Assembly: GCA_041913505.1 (NCBI GenBank)
Contig: JAYSFC010000044.1
Span: forward strand, 1-25,914
Direction: 5' to 3'
Source: JAYSFC01 sp041913505
GTDB taxonomy: Bacteria > Pseudomonadota > Gammaproteobacteria > Burkholderiales > Burkholderiaceae_C
Length of the DNA: 25,914 nt
Made by a program: the position numbers and the translations under genes. Shown here piece by piece: positions 6,195 through 13,892 of this stretch. Numbering within the stretch: the first letter of the stretch is position 1; each line of letters begins with the position of its first letter. The notes beneath the pieces were generated by a model. That model searched no databases and was not told the origin of the DNA. It saw nothing but the letters and a program-made list of their open reading frames with translations.

Positions 6195-8387
6195 ATGTCG
6201 CCTTTCGTTCCCAGCATGACCAAACCCTCCTTGAACGGACCGACCCCGCCTGACGAAACCATGGGTGCCGTTCTGGGTTCCGTGGAGGCGCAGGAAGAGC
6301 TGGAGGATGCCGAGCCCGCGGCGCCGTTTCTGGACCGCGACCATTGCATTCTTGCGTTCAACGAGCGCGTGTTCGACTGGGCCCTGCGCAGTGATGTGCC
6401 GCTATTGGAGCGCTTGCGGTTCCTGTGCATCGTGTCGTCGAATCTCGATGAATTCTTCGAGGTGCGCGCCGCGCCCCACATTACCGCGGCGCAGAACGGA
6501 GAGACCAAGGGCGAGTACACGGTGGCCTCGTTCGAGGCGCTGTCGGCCAAGGCGCACGACCTCGTGGCGCGGCAGTACGCGCTCTACAACGATGAGCTCG
6601 TGCCCGCGTTTGCGGCGCATGGCATCCGTATCGTTTCGCACGGCGAACGCACACCCGAGCAACGGCGCTGGGTGCAGGAGTACTTCCAGCGCGAGGTGAG
6701 GCCGCTGCTCATCCCCGTGGGGCTCGATCCGGCGCACCCGTTTCCGCTGGTGGCCAACAAGTCCCTCAATTTCATCGTGCGCCTCAAGGGGTCGGATGCT
6801 TTCGGTCGCAGCAACGAGATCGCCATCGTGCGTGTGCCGCGTGCCCTGCCGCGCGTGATCCGCATGCCAGCGCGCGTGGCACCCCATGGCGCCTTGTTCG
6901 TGATCCTGTCCAGCGTCATACGCGGCCATCTGGCAGATCTGTTTCCGGGGCGCGAGGTCACCGAGTTTTCCCAGTTCCGTGTCACGCGCCATTCCGACCT
7001 GGCGGTAGATGAGGAGGACGTGCGCAATCTGCGCATGGCCCTGCGCCAGGGCCTGCAGCAGCGCCACTTCGGCCAGGCCGTGCGCCTGGAGGTGTCCTCG
7101 AGCTGTTCGCGCTTCCTGGCGGATTTCCTGCAGTCGCAGTTCGCGCTGCCGAAGGCAGCGCTGTTCCGCGTGCATGGGCCCGTGAATCCCGTACGGCTGT
7201 CGCAGCTGGTGGATCTGGTCAACGATCCCGCGTTGCTGTTTCCGCCCTGGCGCGCGTCGTGGCCGCATGGCATGCACGCGGGCACACCCATCATGGAGCA
7301 GATGCGCGAGCGCGACGTGCTCATCCACCAGCCGTTCGAGAGCTTTGATGGCGTGCTGGCCTTCCTGCGCGAAGCCGTGAATGACCCGAACGTGCTGGTC
7401 ATCAAGCAGACCATCTACCGCACCGGCTCGGATTCGGAGCTCATGGAACTGCTGCGCGAAGCCGTGCGCCGTGGCAAGGAGGTCATGGCCGTGGTGGAGC
7501 TCAAGGCCCGCTTTGACGAAGAGGCCAACATCAACTGGGCCGAGGCGCTCGAATCCATTGGCGCCCAGGTCGTCTATGGCGTGGTGGGGCTCAAGACGCA
7601 TGCCAAGATGCTGCTGGTGACGCGCCGCGAAGGTCGCCAGCTGCGGCGCTATGGACACCTGTCCACAGGCAACTACAACCCGCGCACGGCGCGGCTCTAC
7701 ACAGACCTGAGCTATCTCACGGCCAACGCGGAGATCACGGCCGATATGGATGGCGTGTTCAACCACTTGGCCAGCCAGAACCGGCCCCCCCGGCTGCGCC
7801 AGCTCATGCTCGCGCCGTTTGATTTGCACAGGCGCATGGTAGAAAAGATCGAGCAGGTGGGGCTGGCTGCCGAGGCGGGCCAGCGTGCGCGCATTGTGGC
7901 GAAGATGAACGCCCTTACCGATGAGGCGCTCATGCGGGCGCTGATCCTGGCAGGCCAGCGCGGTGCGCGCATCGATCTCATTGTGCGTGGCGCGTGCATG
8001 CTGCCGGCACAACTGCCGGGCGTGACGGACAACATCCGCGTGCGCTCCATCATCGGACGGTTTCTGGAACACACGCGCGTCTTCTACTTCCTTGCTGGAG
8101 AGCAGGAGGATTTGTACCTCTCGAGTGCGGACTGGATGAACCGCAACATGATGCGGCGCGTGGAACTGGCGTGGCCTGTGACCGAGCCTGCCTTGCGCCA
8201 GCGCATCATCGATGAATGCCTCGTGGCCTACCTGCACGACGACCGCGACGCCTGGACGCTAGGGCCCGATGGCACGTACCAGCGCGCCAGCCACCCCACT
8301 GATGGCGTCGGGGCGCAGAACGCGCTCATGGCCCGCTATGGGCAGCCGATCCTGGACGCGCGCAAGGCGGCGCGTGGAGCCGCGTGA
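6195..8387 (+). CDS. ppk1: Polyphosphate kinase 1
   Basis: PPK1 reversibly polymerises the gamma-phosphate of ATP into long-chain polyphosphate. The 730-residue product has the four-domain family layout: N domain from DRDHCILAFNERVFDWA with SSNLDEFFEVR; a middle head domain; C1 with the nucleotide/phosphate-binding core; and C2 with IDLIVRGACMLPAQLPG and SSADWMNRNMMRRVE. The autophosphorylated histidine is His469 in GLKTHAKMLLV (E. coli His435), and the second conserved histidine is His488 in GHLSTGNYNPRTARLYTD (E. coli His454). The ~45-residue N-terminal lead is variable, so ATG 6216 is an alternative start. A strong Pho box sits just upstream. The stop overlaps the sixA start (TGATG), suggesting co-translation. 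Confidence 0.97.
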   Translation: MSPFVPSMTKPSLNGPTPPDETMGAVLGSVEAQEELEDAEPAAPFLDRDHCILAFNERVFDWALRSDVPLLERLRFLCIVSSNLDEFFEVRAAPHITAAQNGETKGEYTVASFEALSAKAHDLVARQYALYNDELVPAFAAHGIRIVSHGERTPEQRRWVQEYFQREVRPLLIPVGLDPAHPFPLVANKSLNFIVRLKGSDAFGRSNEIAIVRVPRALPRVIRMPARVAPHGALFVILSSVIRGHLADLFPGREVTEFSQFRVTRHSDLAVDEEDVRNLRMALRQGLQQRHFGQAVRLEVSSSCSRFLADFLQSQFALPKAALFRVHGPVNPVRLSQLVDLVNDPALLFPPWRASWPHGMHAGTPIMEQMRERDVLIHQPFESFDGVLAFLREAVNDPNVLVIKQTIYRTGSDSELMELLREAVRRGKEVMAVVELKARFDEEANINWAEALESIGAQVVYGVVGLKTHAKMLLVTRREGRQLRRYGHLSTGNYNPRTARLYTDLSYLTANAEITADMDGVFNHLASQNRPPRLRQLMLAPFDLHRRMVEKIEQVGLAAEAGQRARIVAKMNALTDEALMRALILAGQRGARIDLIVRGACMLPAQLPGVTDNIRVRSIIGRFLEHTRVFYFLAGEQEDLYLSSADWMNRNMMRRVELAWPVTEPALRQRIIDECLVAYLHDDRDAWTLGPDGTYQRASHPTDGVGAQNALMARYGQPILDARKAARGAA

Positions 8388-8848
8388 TGGATTTGATCCT
8401 CTGGCGCCATGCGGAAGCGGAGGAGGGGGCCGATGGTCAGGATGATCTGGCACGGCCGCTCACGGCGCGGGGTGAAAAGCAGGCCGCGCGCATGGCCGCC
8501 TGGCTCGACAGGCAGTTGCCTGACGGCTTGCGCGTGCTGGTCAGCCCGGCCTTGCGCACCGAGCAGACCGCGCGAGCCCTGGGGCGTAAATTCAAGCTGC
8601 GGGCCGAGCTCTTGCCGGGAGGTGTTCCGGAGGACCTGCTGGAGCTCGTGCAATGGCCCAAGGCGCGGGGGGCCGTACTTGTGGTGGGGCACCAGCCATT
8701 GCTGGGTCAGACTGCTGCTCAACTGCTGGGTATGAGCGGGGCTGAATGTTCGATCCGCAAGGGTGCCGTCTGGTGGCTGCGCCAACGCCAGCGCTTGGAT
8801 CACAGCCAGACCGTGCTGATGGCGGTGATGGCGCCCGATTTTTTGTAG
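8387..8848 (+). CDS. sixA: SixA-type phosphohistidine phosphatase
   Basis: A 153-residue histidine phosphatase of the SixA branch. SixA removes phosphate from phosphohistidine on HPt domains or phosphotransferase components. The catalytic RHA motif is at residues 7-9 (LILWRHAEAE, nucleophile His8), SPALRTEQTA carries the second conserved Arg, and VVGHQPLLG supplies His102. ATG 8387 overlaps the ppk1 stop by one base (TGATG), which favours it over the GTG three bases earlier. Linkage to ppk1 is common in betaproteobacteria; whether the substrate is linked to polyphosphate or Pho signalling is not shown. The stop directly abuts the stop of the convergent gene on the other strand, with no base between. 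Confidence 0.85.
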   Translation: MDLILWRHAEAEEGADGQDDLARPLTARGEKQAARMAAWLDRQLPDGLRVLVSPALRTEQTARALGRKFKLRAELLPGGVPEDLLELVQWPKARGAVLVVGHQPLLGQTAAQLLGMSGAECSIRKGAVWWLRQRQRLDHSQTVLMAVMAPDFL

Positions 8849-9310
8849 TTACTTGCGGCTGCCCTTGGCCTTGGGGGCCGGCTGGGCCGGGGCGTCCGCC
8901 GCCTGCTCTGCCTTGGGGCGGCCCGTCTTGAGGGACGGCACGGCCTTCAGGGCCTGGAGCAGATCCGCATCGGACAGGCCGGCGAGGAGCTTGAGACCTG
9001 CGCGCAGCAATTCGCTCTTCTTGGCGGCATAGCCCTTCTTGCCTGCGCGCAGCTTGAGTGCCTCGATGGCGCTGTACTCTTCCTTGGGGATCGTGAAGCT
9101 GTCGCGCACCAGTTTGGGCTTCTTGGCTTTCGCCTCCTTGGCCGGGGCTGTTGCGGGCTTGGCGGCGGGAGCGGCTTTGGCCTTGCTGGCGCTGGCACGC
9201 GAAGCGGCGGTTGCCGGTTTGACCGATTTGGCGGGCGCTGCCGCGGCAGGGGCGGAGGCTGCGGCTTCAGGCGTGGCGGCGGGTGTTGCGGAGCGAGGGG
9301 CGGTGGTCAT
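8849..9310 (-). CDS. Histone-H1-like protein with a ribbon-helix-helix core
   Basis: A 153-residue basic protein I cannot name. Residues 1-67 are an Ala/Lys/Pro-rich tail of the kind seen in bacterial H1-like and AlgP-like proteins. Residues 68-111 fit a ribbon-helix-helix (CopG/Arc type) fold: strand VRDSFTIP, helix KEEYSAIEALKLRAGKKG, then KKSELLRAGLKLLAGL, the 'SELxR' second helix. The C-terminus (about 128-153) is again basic and contains an AT-hook-like TGRPK. ATG 9310 is chosen because upstream codons run through the 41-bp palindrome and the end of ppx and look non-coding. It lies 56 bases after ppx on the same strand. It probably binds DNA, perhaps the palindrome directly upstream. The fold assignment is by eye. 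Confidence 0.75.
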   Translation of the reverse strand: MTTAPRSATPAATPEAAASAPAAAAPAKSVKPATAASRASASKAKAAPAAKPATAPAKEAKAKKPKLVRDSFTIPKEEYSAIEALKLRAGKKGYAAKKSELLRAGLKLLAGLSDADLLQALKAVPSLKTGRPKAEQAADAPAQPAPKAKGSRK

Positions 9311-9321
9311 AAGCGGTGTGA

Positions 9322-9362
9322 AAAGTTGAAACTGTATAAACAGTTTATACCGTTTCAACTTT
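9322..9362. repeat. 41-bp near-perfect palindrome between ppx and the RHH gene
   Basis: Two 20-base arms flank a single central A (9342). The left arm begins AAAGTTGAAAC (9322) and ends GTATAAAC (9341). The right arm runs from GTTTATAC (9343) to GTTTCAACTTT (9362). The arms match at 19 of 20 positions, with one T/G mismatch. It is strongly AT-rich in a GC-rich region, begins 12 bases from the downstream gene's start and ends 4 bases from the ppx stop. On the minus strand it ends CTTTTC, so a terminator role is possible as well as an operator. Confidence 0.9.
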
Positions 9363-9366
9363 CCGG

Positions 9367-10845
9367 TCACTGCAGATCGACCTCGAGCTCCCAGGGAGTA
9401 CGCTGCCAGGCGAGGCATTCCTCACGCAACAGGTGTGCGGACTGAGGGTAAGCCGACGCCCAGCCAGGACGGGCGCTGACCAGGAACCGCGCACCCTTGC
9501 GCTGCAGCACGATGCCCTCGGTATCGGGGTCGCGCCGTGCATGGCACAGCGCTACGGACAGGCGCAAGCAGATCAGTTGCAGCGCGAGCTGCGTGTTGGT
9601 CCAGTCGGCCTCCAGCTTGCGCACCTTGCCGCGGTGGCCGAGCACGAGCAGTCCCAGATGGTGCAGCTCGGACACGGCAAAACCTGCCGCATCGGTGTTG
9701 TCCAGAATGTAGGCGCCGTGCCGGTGGTAGTCGCTGTGCGCGATGCGGCTGCCGATCTCGTGCAGCCGGGCGGCCCAGTCGAGCTTGCGCGCTGCGCGCT
9801 CGGAGCCGGGAGGGGAAACCTGGGCAAACAGAGCGCAGGCCACGCGTGATACCCGCTGGGCTTGGATGGCGTCGACACCGAAGCGCTGCATCAACCCCGC
9901 CACTGTGGCGGTGCGCAGGTCGGTTTCAGGCCATTCGCGGTCCAGCAGGTCGTAGAGCACGCCTTGGCGCAGTGCTCCCTGGGCGACCTGCATGCGTTCG
10001 ATGCCCAGAAGGTCGAACACGGCACGCAGCACGCTCACACCGCCCCCGATCACGGGGCGCCGGTCGTCCTTGAGCCCCTCGAGGCGCACGCGGTCGGCAT
10101 GTTGGGCGCGCAGCAGCTTGTCGCAAAGCCAGTCGAGCCCGGTGCGTGTGATCAAGCCCGGCGGGCCGCCTGCGGCCGCCAGAATATCGCCCACGGCACC
10201 GGCGGTGCCCGAGGAGCCATACGCTACTTCCCAGGTGTTGGGCTGGTAGACCCCGAGGGCCTCGTCGAGGACGGCCTTGGCGGCAATTTCCGCGGACTGG
10301 AAGGCCGCCGGTGTCAGGGCGTTGTCGGGAAAGTAGCGTGTGGACCAGGCCACGCTGCCCACGCGGAACGAGGCCACGGCTTGGGGAGTGAACTGCTGGC
10401 CCAGGATCAGCTCGGTCGAGCGGCCGCCGATGTCCACGACTAGGCGCCGCTCGTCCGACTGGGGCAGCAGCCGTGCCACGCCCTGGTAGATGAGGCGCGC
10501 TTCTTCCGGGCCCGACACCACATCGATGGGATAACCGAGTATTTCGCTGCCGCGCGCGAGAAAGACGTCGCGGTTGCGTGCCTCTCGCAGGGTCTGGGTG
10601 GCCACGGCCCGTACCTGGGCGCGCGGAAAGCCCGCCAGCCGCTCCGCGAAGCGGGCCAGGCAATCCCAGCCGCGCTGCATGGATTCCAGGCTCAGGTTCC
10701 GGTCTTCATCGAGGCCGCTGCCTTGGCGAACGGTTTCCTTGAGGTATTCCACGCGCTGGACATGGCCGTGCTCAAAGCGGCCGATTTCCAGGCGAAAGCT
10801 GTTGGATCCCAGATCCACAGCGGCAAGCAGTGTTCCGTCGTGCAT
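9367..10845 (-). CDS. ppx: Exopolyphosphatase (Ppx/GppA family)
   Basis: Ppx releases orthophosphate from polyphosphate chain ends, the counterpart of Ppk1; a GppA-like action on pppGpp is also possible in this family. The 492-residue protein has the ASKHA fold: phosphate-1 loop LAAVDLGSNSFRLEIGR at the N-terminus, the RAVATQTLREARN segment, SGPEEARLIYQG with the catalytic glutamate, and the phosphate-2 loop LVVDIGGRSTELILG. A C-terminal HD-like helical region follows (LHEIGSRIAHSDYHRHGAYIL). ATG 10845 is chosen because the family begins a few residues before AAVDLGSNS; a longer frame to 10935 runs into the preceding gene. There is no clear Shine-Dalgarno, and an inverted repeat ends five bases from the start codon. 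It follows the binding-protein gene by 70 bases on the same strand. Confidence 0.93.
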   Translation of the reverse strand: MHDGTLLAAVDLGSNSFRLEIGRFEHGHVQRVEYLKETVRQGSGLDEDRNLSLESMQRGWDCLARFAERLAGFPRAQVRAVATQTLREARNRDVFLARGSEILGYPIDVVSGPEEARLIYQGVARLLPQSDERRLVVDIGGRSTELILGQQFTPQAVASFRVGSVAWSTRYFPDNALTPAAFQSAEIAAKAVLDEALGVYQPNTWEVAYGSSGTAGAVGDILAAAGGPPGLITRTGLDWLCDKLLRAQHADRVRLEGLKDDRRPVIGGGVSVLRAVFDLLGIERMQVAQGALRQGVLYDLLDREWPETDLRTATVAGLMQRFGVDAIQAQRVSRVACALFAQVSPPGSERAARKLDWAARLHEIGSRIAHSDYHRHGAYILDNTDAAGFAVSELHHLGLLVLGHRGKVRKLEADWTNTQLALQLICLRLSVALCHARRDPDTEGIVLQRKGARFLVSARPGWASAYPQSAHLLREECLAWQRTPWELEVDLQ

Positions 10846-10849
10846 TGTT

Positions 10850-10914
10850 GTGCGCCCCAAGCGCTTCTTCTCGTGCGGCGCAGCATAGCACTTGGCCTGC
10901 CGGCGGGGGCGCAC
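10850..10914 (-). other. Inverted repeat that could sequester the ppx translation start
   Basis: Perfect 9-base arms GTGCGCCCC / GGGGCGCAC lie at 10850-10858 and 10906-10914, separated by 47 bases, filling the whole gap between the binding-protein stop and ppx. In the minus-strand mRNA the 3' arm (GGGGCGCAC) ends four bases before the ppx AUG, where a ribosome binding site would be. Confidence 0.55.
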
Positions 10915-10915
10915 T

Positions 10916-12076
10916 TCAGCCCACGATGCGGCCATCGAATGTCAGCATGCTCTGGGTCACGTAGGCATTGGCCGGCTTGCGGCCCTGGAAGGCAACGGAA
11001 AAGCCACCCAGGTTCATGTCCTGGCGACGGCGGAAGGCCGAGAGCACGGAGGCGCGGGTCAGTGGGCCGCTGATACCCTGCATGACCTCAGCCGTATAGC
11101 GTGCGGCAATAAAGCCTGCCAGCCCTTGGGGCGAGGGAGGCTCGTCGTACAGGCGGCTCAGGGTGTCGCGGTAGGCGCGCACGATGGGCATGCCCGCCGT
11201 CACCATTGGCACGGCTTGTGTCGCGATCACCGAGGCATTGCGCGCCACGCCGCCCATCTGGGCCAGCACCTGCAGGTTTACGTCGGCCAGCGCGACGATG
11301 TAGCACTGGCGGCCCGGCTGCAGCACCAGCTTTTGCACGAAGTCGTGCAATTCTGGCGTCCCGCCCACGAACAGCACGATGGCCTGGGGTGGTGTGGCCA
11401 GGATCGCACCGGCGGCGCCTGCGGTGCCTGGCAAAGGTAGCTGCTGCACACGCAGCCTAAGGGCCTGCGCGGCCTGCTGGATCTGGCCCTGGGACTGCTG
11501 GCGGACGGCCGCCGACGCAAATACCACGCCCAGTTCCTGGATGCCCATCACGGCCAGGGTTTTGAGCGCGTGGGCGATCTGCGCCTGGTAGTTGGGAAAT
11601 ATCTCGAACACCGCATCGCTGGCTGATGCAATCTCTTGGCTGTGCAGCCAGGGTGCGACTTGCGCCAGGGGTTGGGCCGGCGGGGATGACTCCTGCAGCG
11701 CCGCCAGTGCCACCGAGGCGTTGTCACCCACGCAACCCGAGAGCGCCACGCAGCCGGGATGGGACAGCGCGCTTTGCCAGGCCGCCTGCAGGCTGGGGGC
11801 AGTGCCATTCACCTCGAGCGTGAGATGTTGCACGGGGCGTCCCTTGATGCCGCCCTTCGCATTCAAATCTTGCCAGGCGGCGCGCGAGCCCACGAGGAAG
11901 TCCCGGCTCACGTCCTGCTGGCTGCTCGACATATCGACAATCTGCGCGACCACGACAGGGCGCTCGGGCTCCTTGCCGCTCCCTGGTGATTGGGCAAAGG
12001 CGTCGATGCTTGGTGTCAAGCTGGCTGCGGCGCATAGCTGCAACCACTGGCGCCGGTGTACGGTAGGGAGCGGCAT
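10916..12076 (-). CDS. Periplasmic substrate-binding protein, LivJ/branched-chain amino acid type, orphan
   Basis: A 386-residue type I periplasmic binding protein (Peripla_BP_6-like). Visible family features are VVVAQIVDMSSSQQDVSRDFLVGSRAAWQ split over the first strand and helix, LNAKGGIKGRPV, a first-lobe region around ALSGCVGDNASVALA, and the second-lobe stretch AIVLFVGGTPELHDFVQ, ending with the AFQGRKPANAYV segment. The N-terminus HRRQWLQLCAAASLTPSI has a twin-arginine-like pair (residues 8-9), suggesting Tat or Sec export. No ABC permease or ATPase is nearby, so its transporter or sensor partner is elsewhere or absent. It lies 23 bases after the fasciclin gene and 70 before ppx, all minus strand, suggesting one transcript. 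The ligand is unknown. Confidence 0.8.
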   Translation of the reverse strand: MPLPTVHRRQWLQLCAAASLTPSIDAFAQSPGSGKEPERPVVVAQIVDMSSSQQDVSRDFLVGSRAAWQDLNAKGGIKGRPVQHLTLEVNGTAPSLQAAWQSALSHPGCVALSGCVGDNASVALAALQESSPPAQPLAQVAPWLHSQEIASASDAVFEIFPNYQAQIAHALKTLAVMGIQELGVVFASAAVRQQSQGQIQQAAQALRLRVQQLPLPGTAGAAGAILATPPQAIVLFVGGTPELHDFVQKLVLQPGRQCYIVALADVNLQVLAQMGGVARNASVIATQAVPMVTAGMPIVRAYRDTLSRLYDEPPSPQGLAGFIAARYTAEVMQGISGPLTRASVLSAFRRRQDMNLGGFSVAFQGRKPANAYVTQSMLTFDGRIVG

Positions 12077-12099
12077 GGGTGTCGGACGCAGTGGCTGTA

Positions 12100-12594
12100 T
12101 TACTTCTTGTGCGGGGGAATCAGCACGCGGTCAATCACGTGGACCACGCCGTTGCTGGCACGGATATCGGTGGTTTCGGCCATGGCTTCTTCCACGGTTA
12201 CGAAGGTGCCGGCACGGCCCAGGGCCACCTCTGCACCTTGCAGCGTCTTGACGTTGCCGGGCTTGATGTCATTGGCCATAAGCTGCTTGGGCACAATGTG
12301 GTAGCTCAGAACGTTCTTGAGCTTTGCAGGGTCGGCCTTCAGTTCCGCCAGGGTTTTGGCTGGCAGGGCTTGGAAGGCAGCATCGGTCGGCGCAAAGACC
12401 GTGTAGGGGCCGGGCGCCTGGAGCGTGCTGGCCAGACCGGCTTCGGTGACCAGTTGATTGAACGTTTTCACCGCAGGCGTTTGCGACAGCGTAGCCGTCA
12501 GCGGCTGGGGGGCGGGGGCATGGCTGGCGCAGGCGGTCAGGGCTGCGACCGCAGCCAGCGCGATCACGGATTGCAGGGCGTAACGGCGAAACAT
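12100..12594 (-). CDS. Fasciclin (FAS1)-domain lipoprotein
   Basis: A 164-residue secreted protein with one FAS1 domain, a fold linked to adhesion and extracellular matrix contacts. The signal peptide ends in a lipobox (LTAC, Cys22), predicting a lipid-anchored product. FAS1 boxes are clear: FNQLVTEAGLASTLQ, then PYTVFAPTDAAFQALP (H1 region), LKNVLSYHIVPKQL, and the terminal NGVVHVIDRVLIPP (H2 region). ATG 12594 (MFRRYALQ) is preferred over the ATG at 12627 because GGAG stands nine bases upstream and the signal peptide then has a normal length. A candidate Pho box lies upstream on the same strand. It heads the run fasciclin, binding protein, ppx. Confidence 0.88.
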   Translation of the reverse strand: MFRRYALQSVIALAAVAALTACASHAPAPQPLTATLSQTPAVKTFNQLVTEAGLASTLQAPGPYTVFAPTDAAFQALPAKTLAELKADPAKLKNVLSYHIVPKQLMANDIKPGNVKTLQGAEVALGRAGTFVTVEEAMAETTDIRASNGVVHVIDRVLIPPHKK

Positions 12595-12661
12595 GTCATT
12601 CTTCTCCGAAAGAGGGTGGCCGACCATTCAATGTCGGTGGCCGGACGTTACGGAATGTTTA

Positions 12662-12677
12662 TGACCTTGATGTGACA
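12662..12677 (-). promoter_or_regulatory. Candidate PhoB box facing the fasciclin gene
   Basis: Read on the minus strand this is TGTCACATCAAGGTCA: half-sites TGTCA and GGTCA spaced 11 bases. It lies 68-83 bases before the fasciclin start. Only two half-sites are present and no strong -10 was found, so this is less certain than the ppk1 and pstS boxes. Confidence 0.5.
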
Positions 12678-12725
12678 GTCCTGCGGTGGCTTTCGAGGAG
12701 ACGTGCTTTGTGACAGCGATTTGTG

Positions 12726-12758
12726 TGTCACATTGATGTCACAAATCACTCCTAGAGT
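12726..12758 (+). promoter_or_regulatory. PhoB-dependent promoter of the pst operon
   Basis: Two TGTCA half-sites at 12726 and 12737, exactly 11 bases apart (TGTCACATTGATGTCACA), followed 11 bases later by TAGAGT (12753-12758), a fair -10. The box is flanked by the inverted repeat GATTTGTG / CACAAATC (12718-12725 and 12740-12747). It lies 36 bases before pstS, and PhoB control of pstS is established in proteobacteria. Confidence 0.8.
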
Positions 12759-12793
12759 CGCGGCATCGCTTTCTTAACCCAAGAGGTCTCTCC

Positions 12794-13834
12794 ATGAAAC
12801 TGTCCGTTGTTCGAGTGCTGGTGTCGGGTTTGCTATCTGCAGGTGCGCTGTCGGGCGCTTGGGCGCAGCAAGAGGCCACTGGTGCTGGCGCCAGCTTCCC
12901 GGCTCCCCTGTACTCCAAGTGGGCCGCCGACTACAACAAGGCGACTGGCGTGAAGATCAACTACCAGTCCGTAGGCTCTGGTGCCGGCCTGCGCCAAATC
13001 GAAGCCAAGACTGTGGACTTCGGTGCTTCCGATGCGCCTCTGAAGGATGAAGAGCTGGCCAAGAAGGGCCTGGTGCAGTTCCCCACGGTGATCGGCGGCA
13101 TCGTGCCGGTGGTGAACATCAAGGGCATCGCCCCCGGCCAGCTGAAGCTGAGCGGTCATGTGCTGGGCGACATTTACCTGGGCAAGATCACCAAGTGGAA
13201 TGACGAAGCCATCAAGGCGCTGAACCCTGGCCTGAACCTGCCTGACGCCGCCATCGCCCCGGTGCGCCGCGCCGATGGTTCGGGCACCACCTTCGGTTTC
13301 ACCAACTACCTGAGCAAGGTGAATGCCGAGTGGAAGTCCAAGGTGGGTGAGGGTACTGCCGTGAACTGGCCCACGGGCGCTGGCGGCAAGGGCAACGAAG
13401 GCGTGGCCGCCTTCGTGGGCCGCCTGCCGAACTCGATCGGCTACGTGGAGTACGCCTACGTGAAGCAGAACAAGCTGGCCTATGCGCAGCTGCAAAACAG
13501 CTCGGGCAGCTTCGTTTCCCCCGATGACTCGACCTTCAAGGCCGCGGCCGCCGGTGCCGACTGGGCCAAGAGCTTCTACCAGATCCTGACGAACCAGCCT
13601 GGCAAGGATGCATGGCCGATCACCTCCGCCACCTTCATCCTGATGCAGAAGTCGCAGGACAAGCCCGTGCAGGCCGCTACGTCGCTCAAGTTCTTCGAGT
13701 GGGCCTACAAGTCTGGCGACAAGACCGCTGCGGACCTGGACTATGTGCCCATGCCCGAAAGCGTGAAGAGCGTGATCATGAAATCCTGGGGTGAGATCAA
13801 GGACACCTCGGGCAAGGCCATCGCTCTGAAGTAA
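12794..13834 (+). CDS. pstS: Phosphate ABC transporter, periplasmic phosphate-binding protein
   Basis: PstS captures orthophosphate in the periplasm for PstCAB. The 346-residue precursor has a Sec signal peptide ending near GAWA-QQ (about residue 25). Phosphate-contact regions follow in family order: GAGASFPAPLYSKW, YQSVGSGAGLRQI, VDFGASDAPL, and APVRRADGSGTTFGFTNYL. AGAGG about eight bases before ATG 12794 serves as ribosome binding site. It leads the operon pstSCAB-phoU-phoB and has a Pho box upstream; a GC-rich hairpin follows it, which may raise PstS over the membrane components. Confidence 0.97.
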   Translation: MKLSVVRVLVSGLLSAGALSGAWAQQEATGAGASFPAPLYSKWAADYNKATGVKINYQSVGSGAGLRQIEAKTVDFGASDAPLKDEELAKKGLVQFPTVIGGIVPVVNIKGIAPGQLKLSGHVLGDIYLGKITKWNDEAIKALNPGLNLPDAAIAPVRRADGSGTTFGFTNYLSKVNAEWKSKVGEGTAVNWPTGAGGKGNEGVAAFVGRLPNSIGYVEYAYVKQNKLAYAQLQNSSGSFVSPDDSTFKAAAAGADWAKSFYQILTNQPGKDAWPITSATFILMQKSQDKPVQAATSLKFFEWAYKSGDKTAADLDYVPMPESVKSVIMKSWGEIKDTSGKAIALK

Positions 13835-13843
13835 CCTGAGAGG

Positions 13844-13866
13844 GGCCGGTGCGTGGTGCGCCGGCC
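13844..13866 (+). other. pstS-pstC intercistronic hairpin
   Basis: GGCCGG and CCGGCC (13844-13849, 13861-13866) form a stem that can extend inward through TGCG/TGCG with wobble pairs to a TGG loop. There is no proper T-run, so it looks more like an mRNA-stabilising or partial-attenuation structure than a full terminator. It begins nine bases after the pstS stop. Confidence 0.55.
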
Positions 13867-13892
13867 TTGCTCCATTCCACAAAGGCGCCCCC

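Noticed and set aside
10846..10935. Upstream extension of ppx to 10935
   Set aside because: It overlaps the preceding gene's end and adds 30 residues before the conserved N-terminal loop.
12601..12627. ATG 12627 as the fasciclin start
   Set aside because: It would place 11 polar residues before the signal peptide and ignore the GGAG before ATG 12594.
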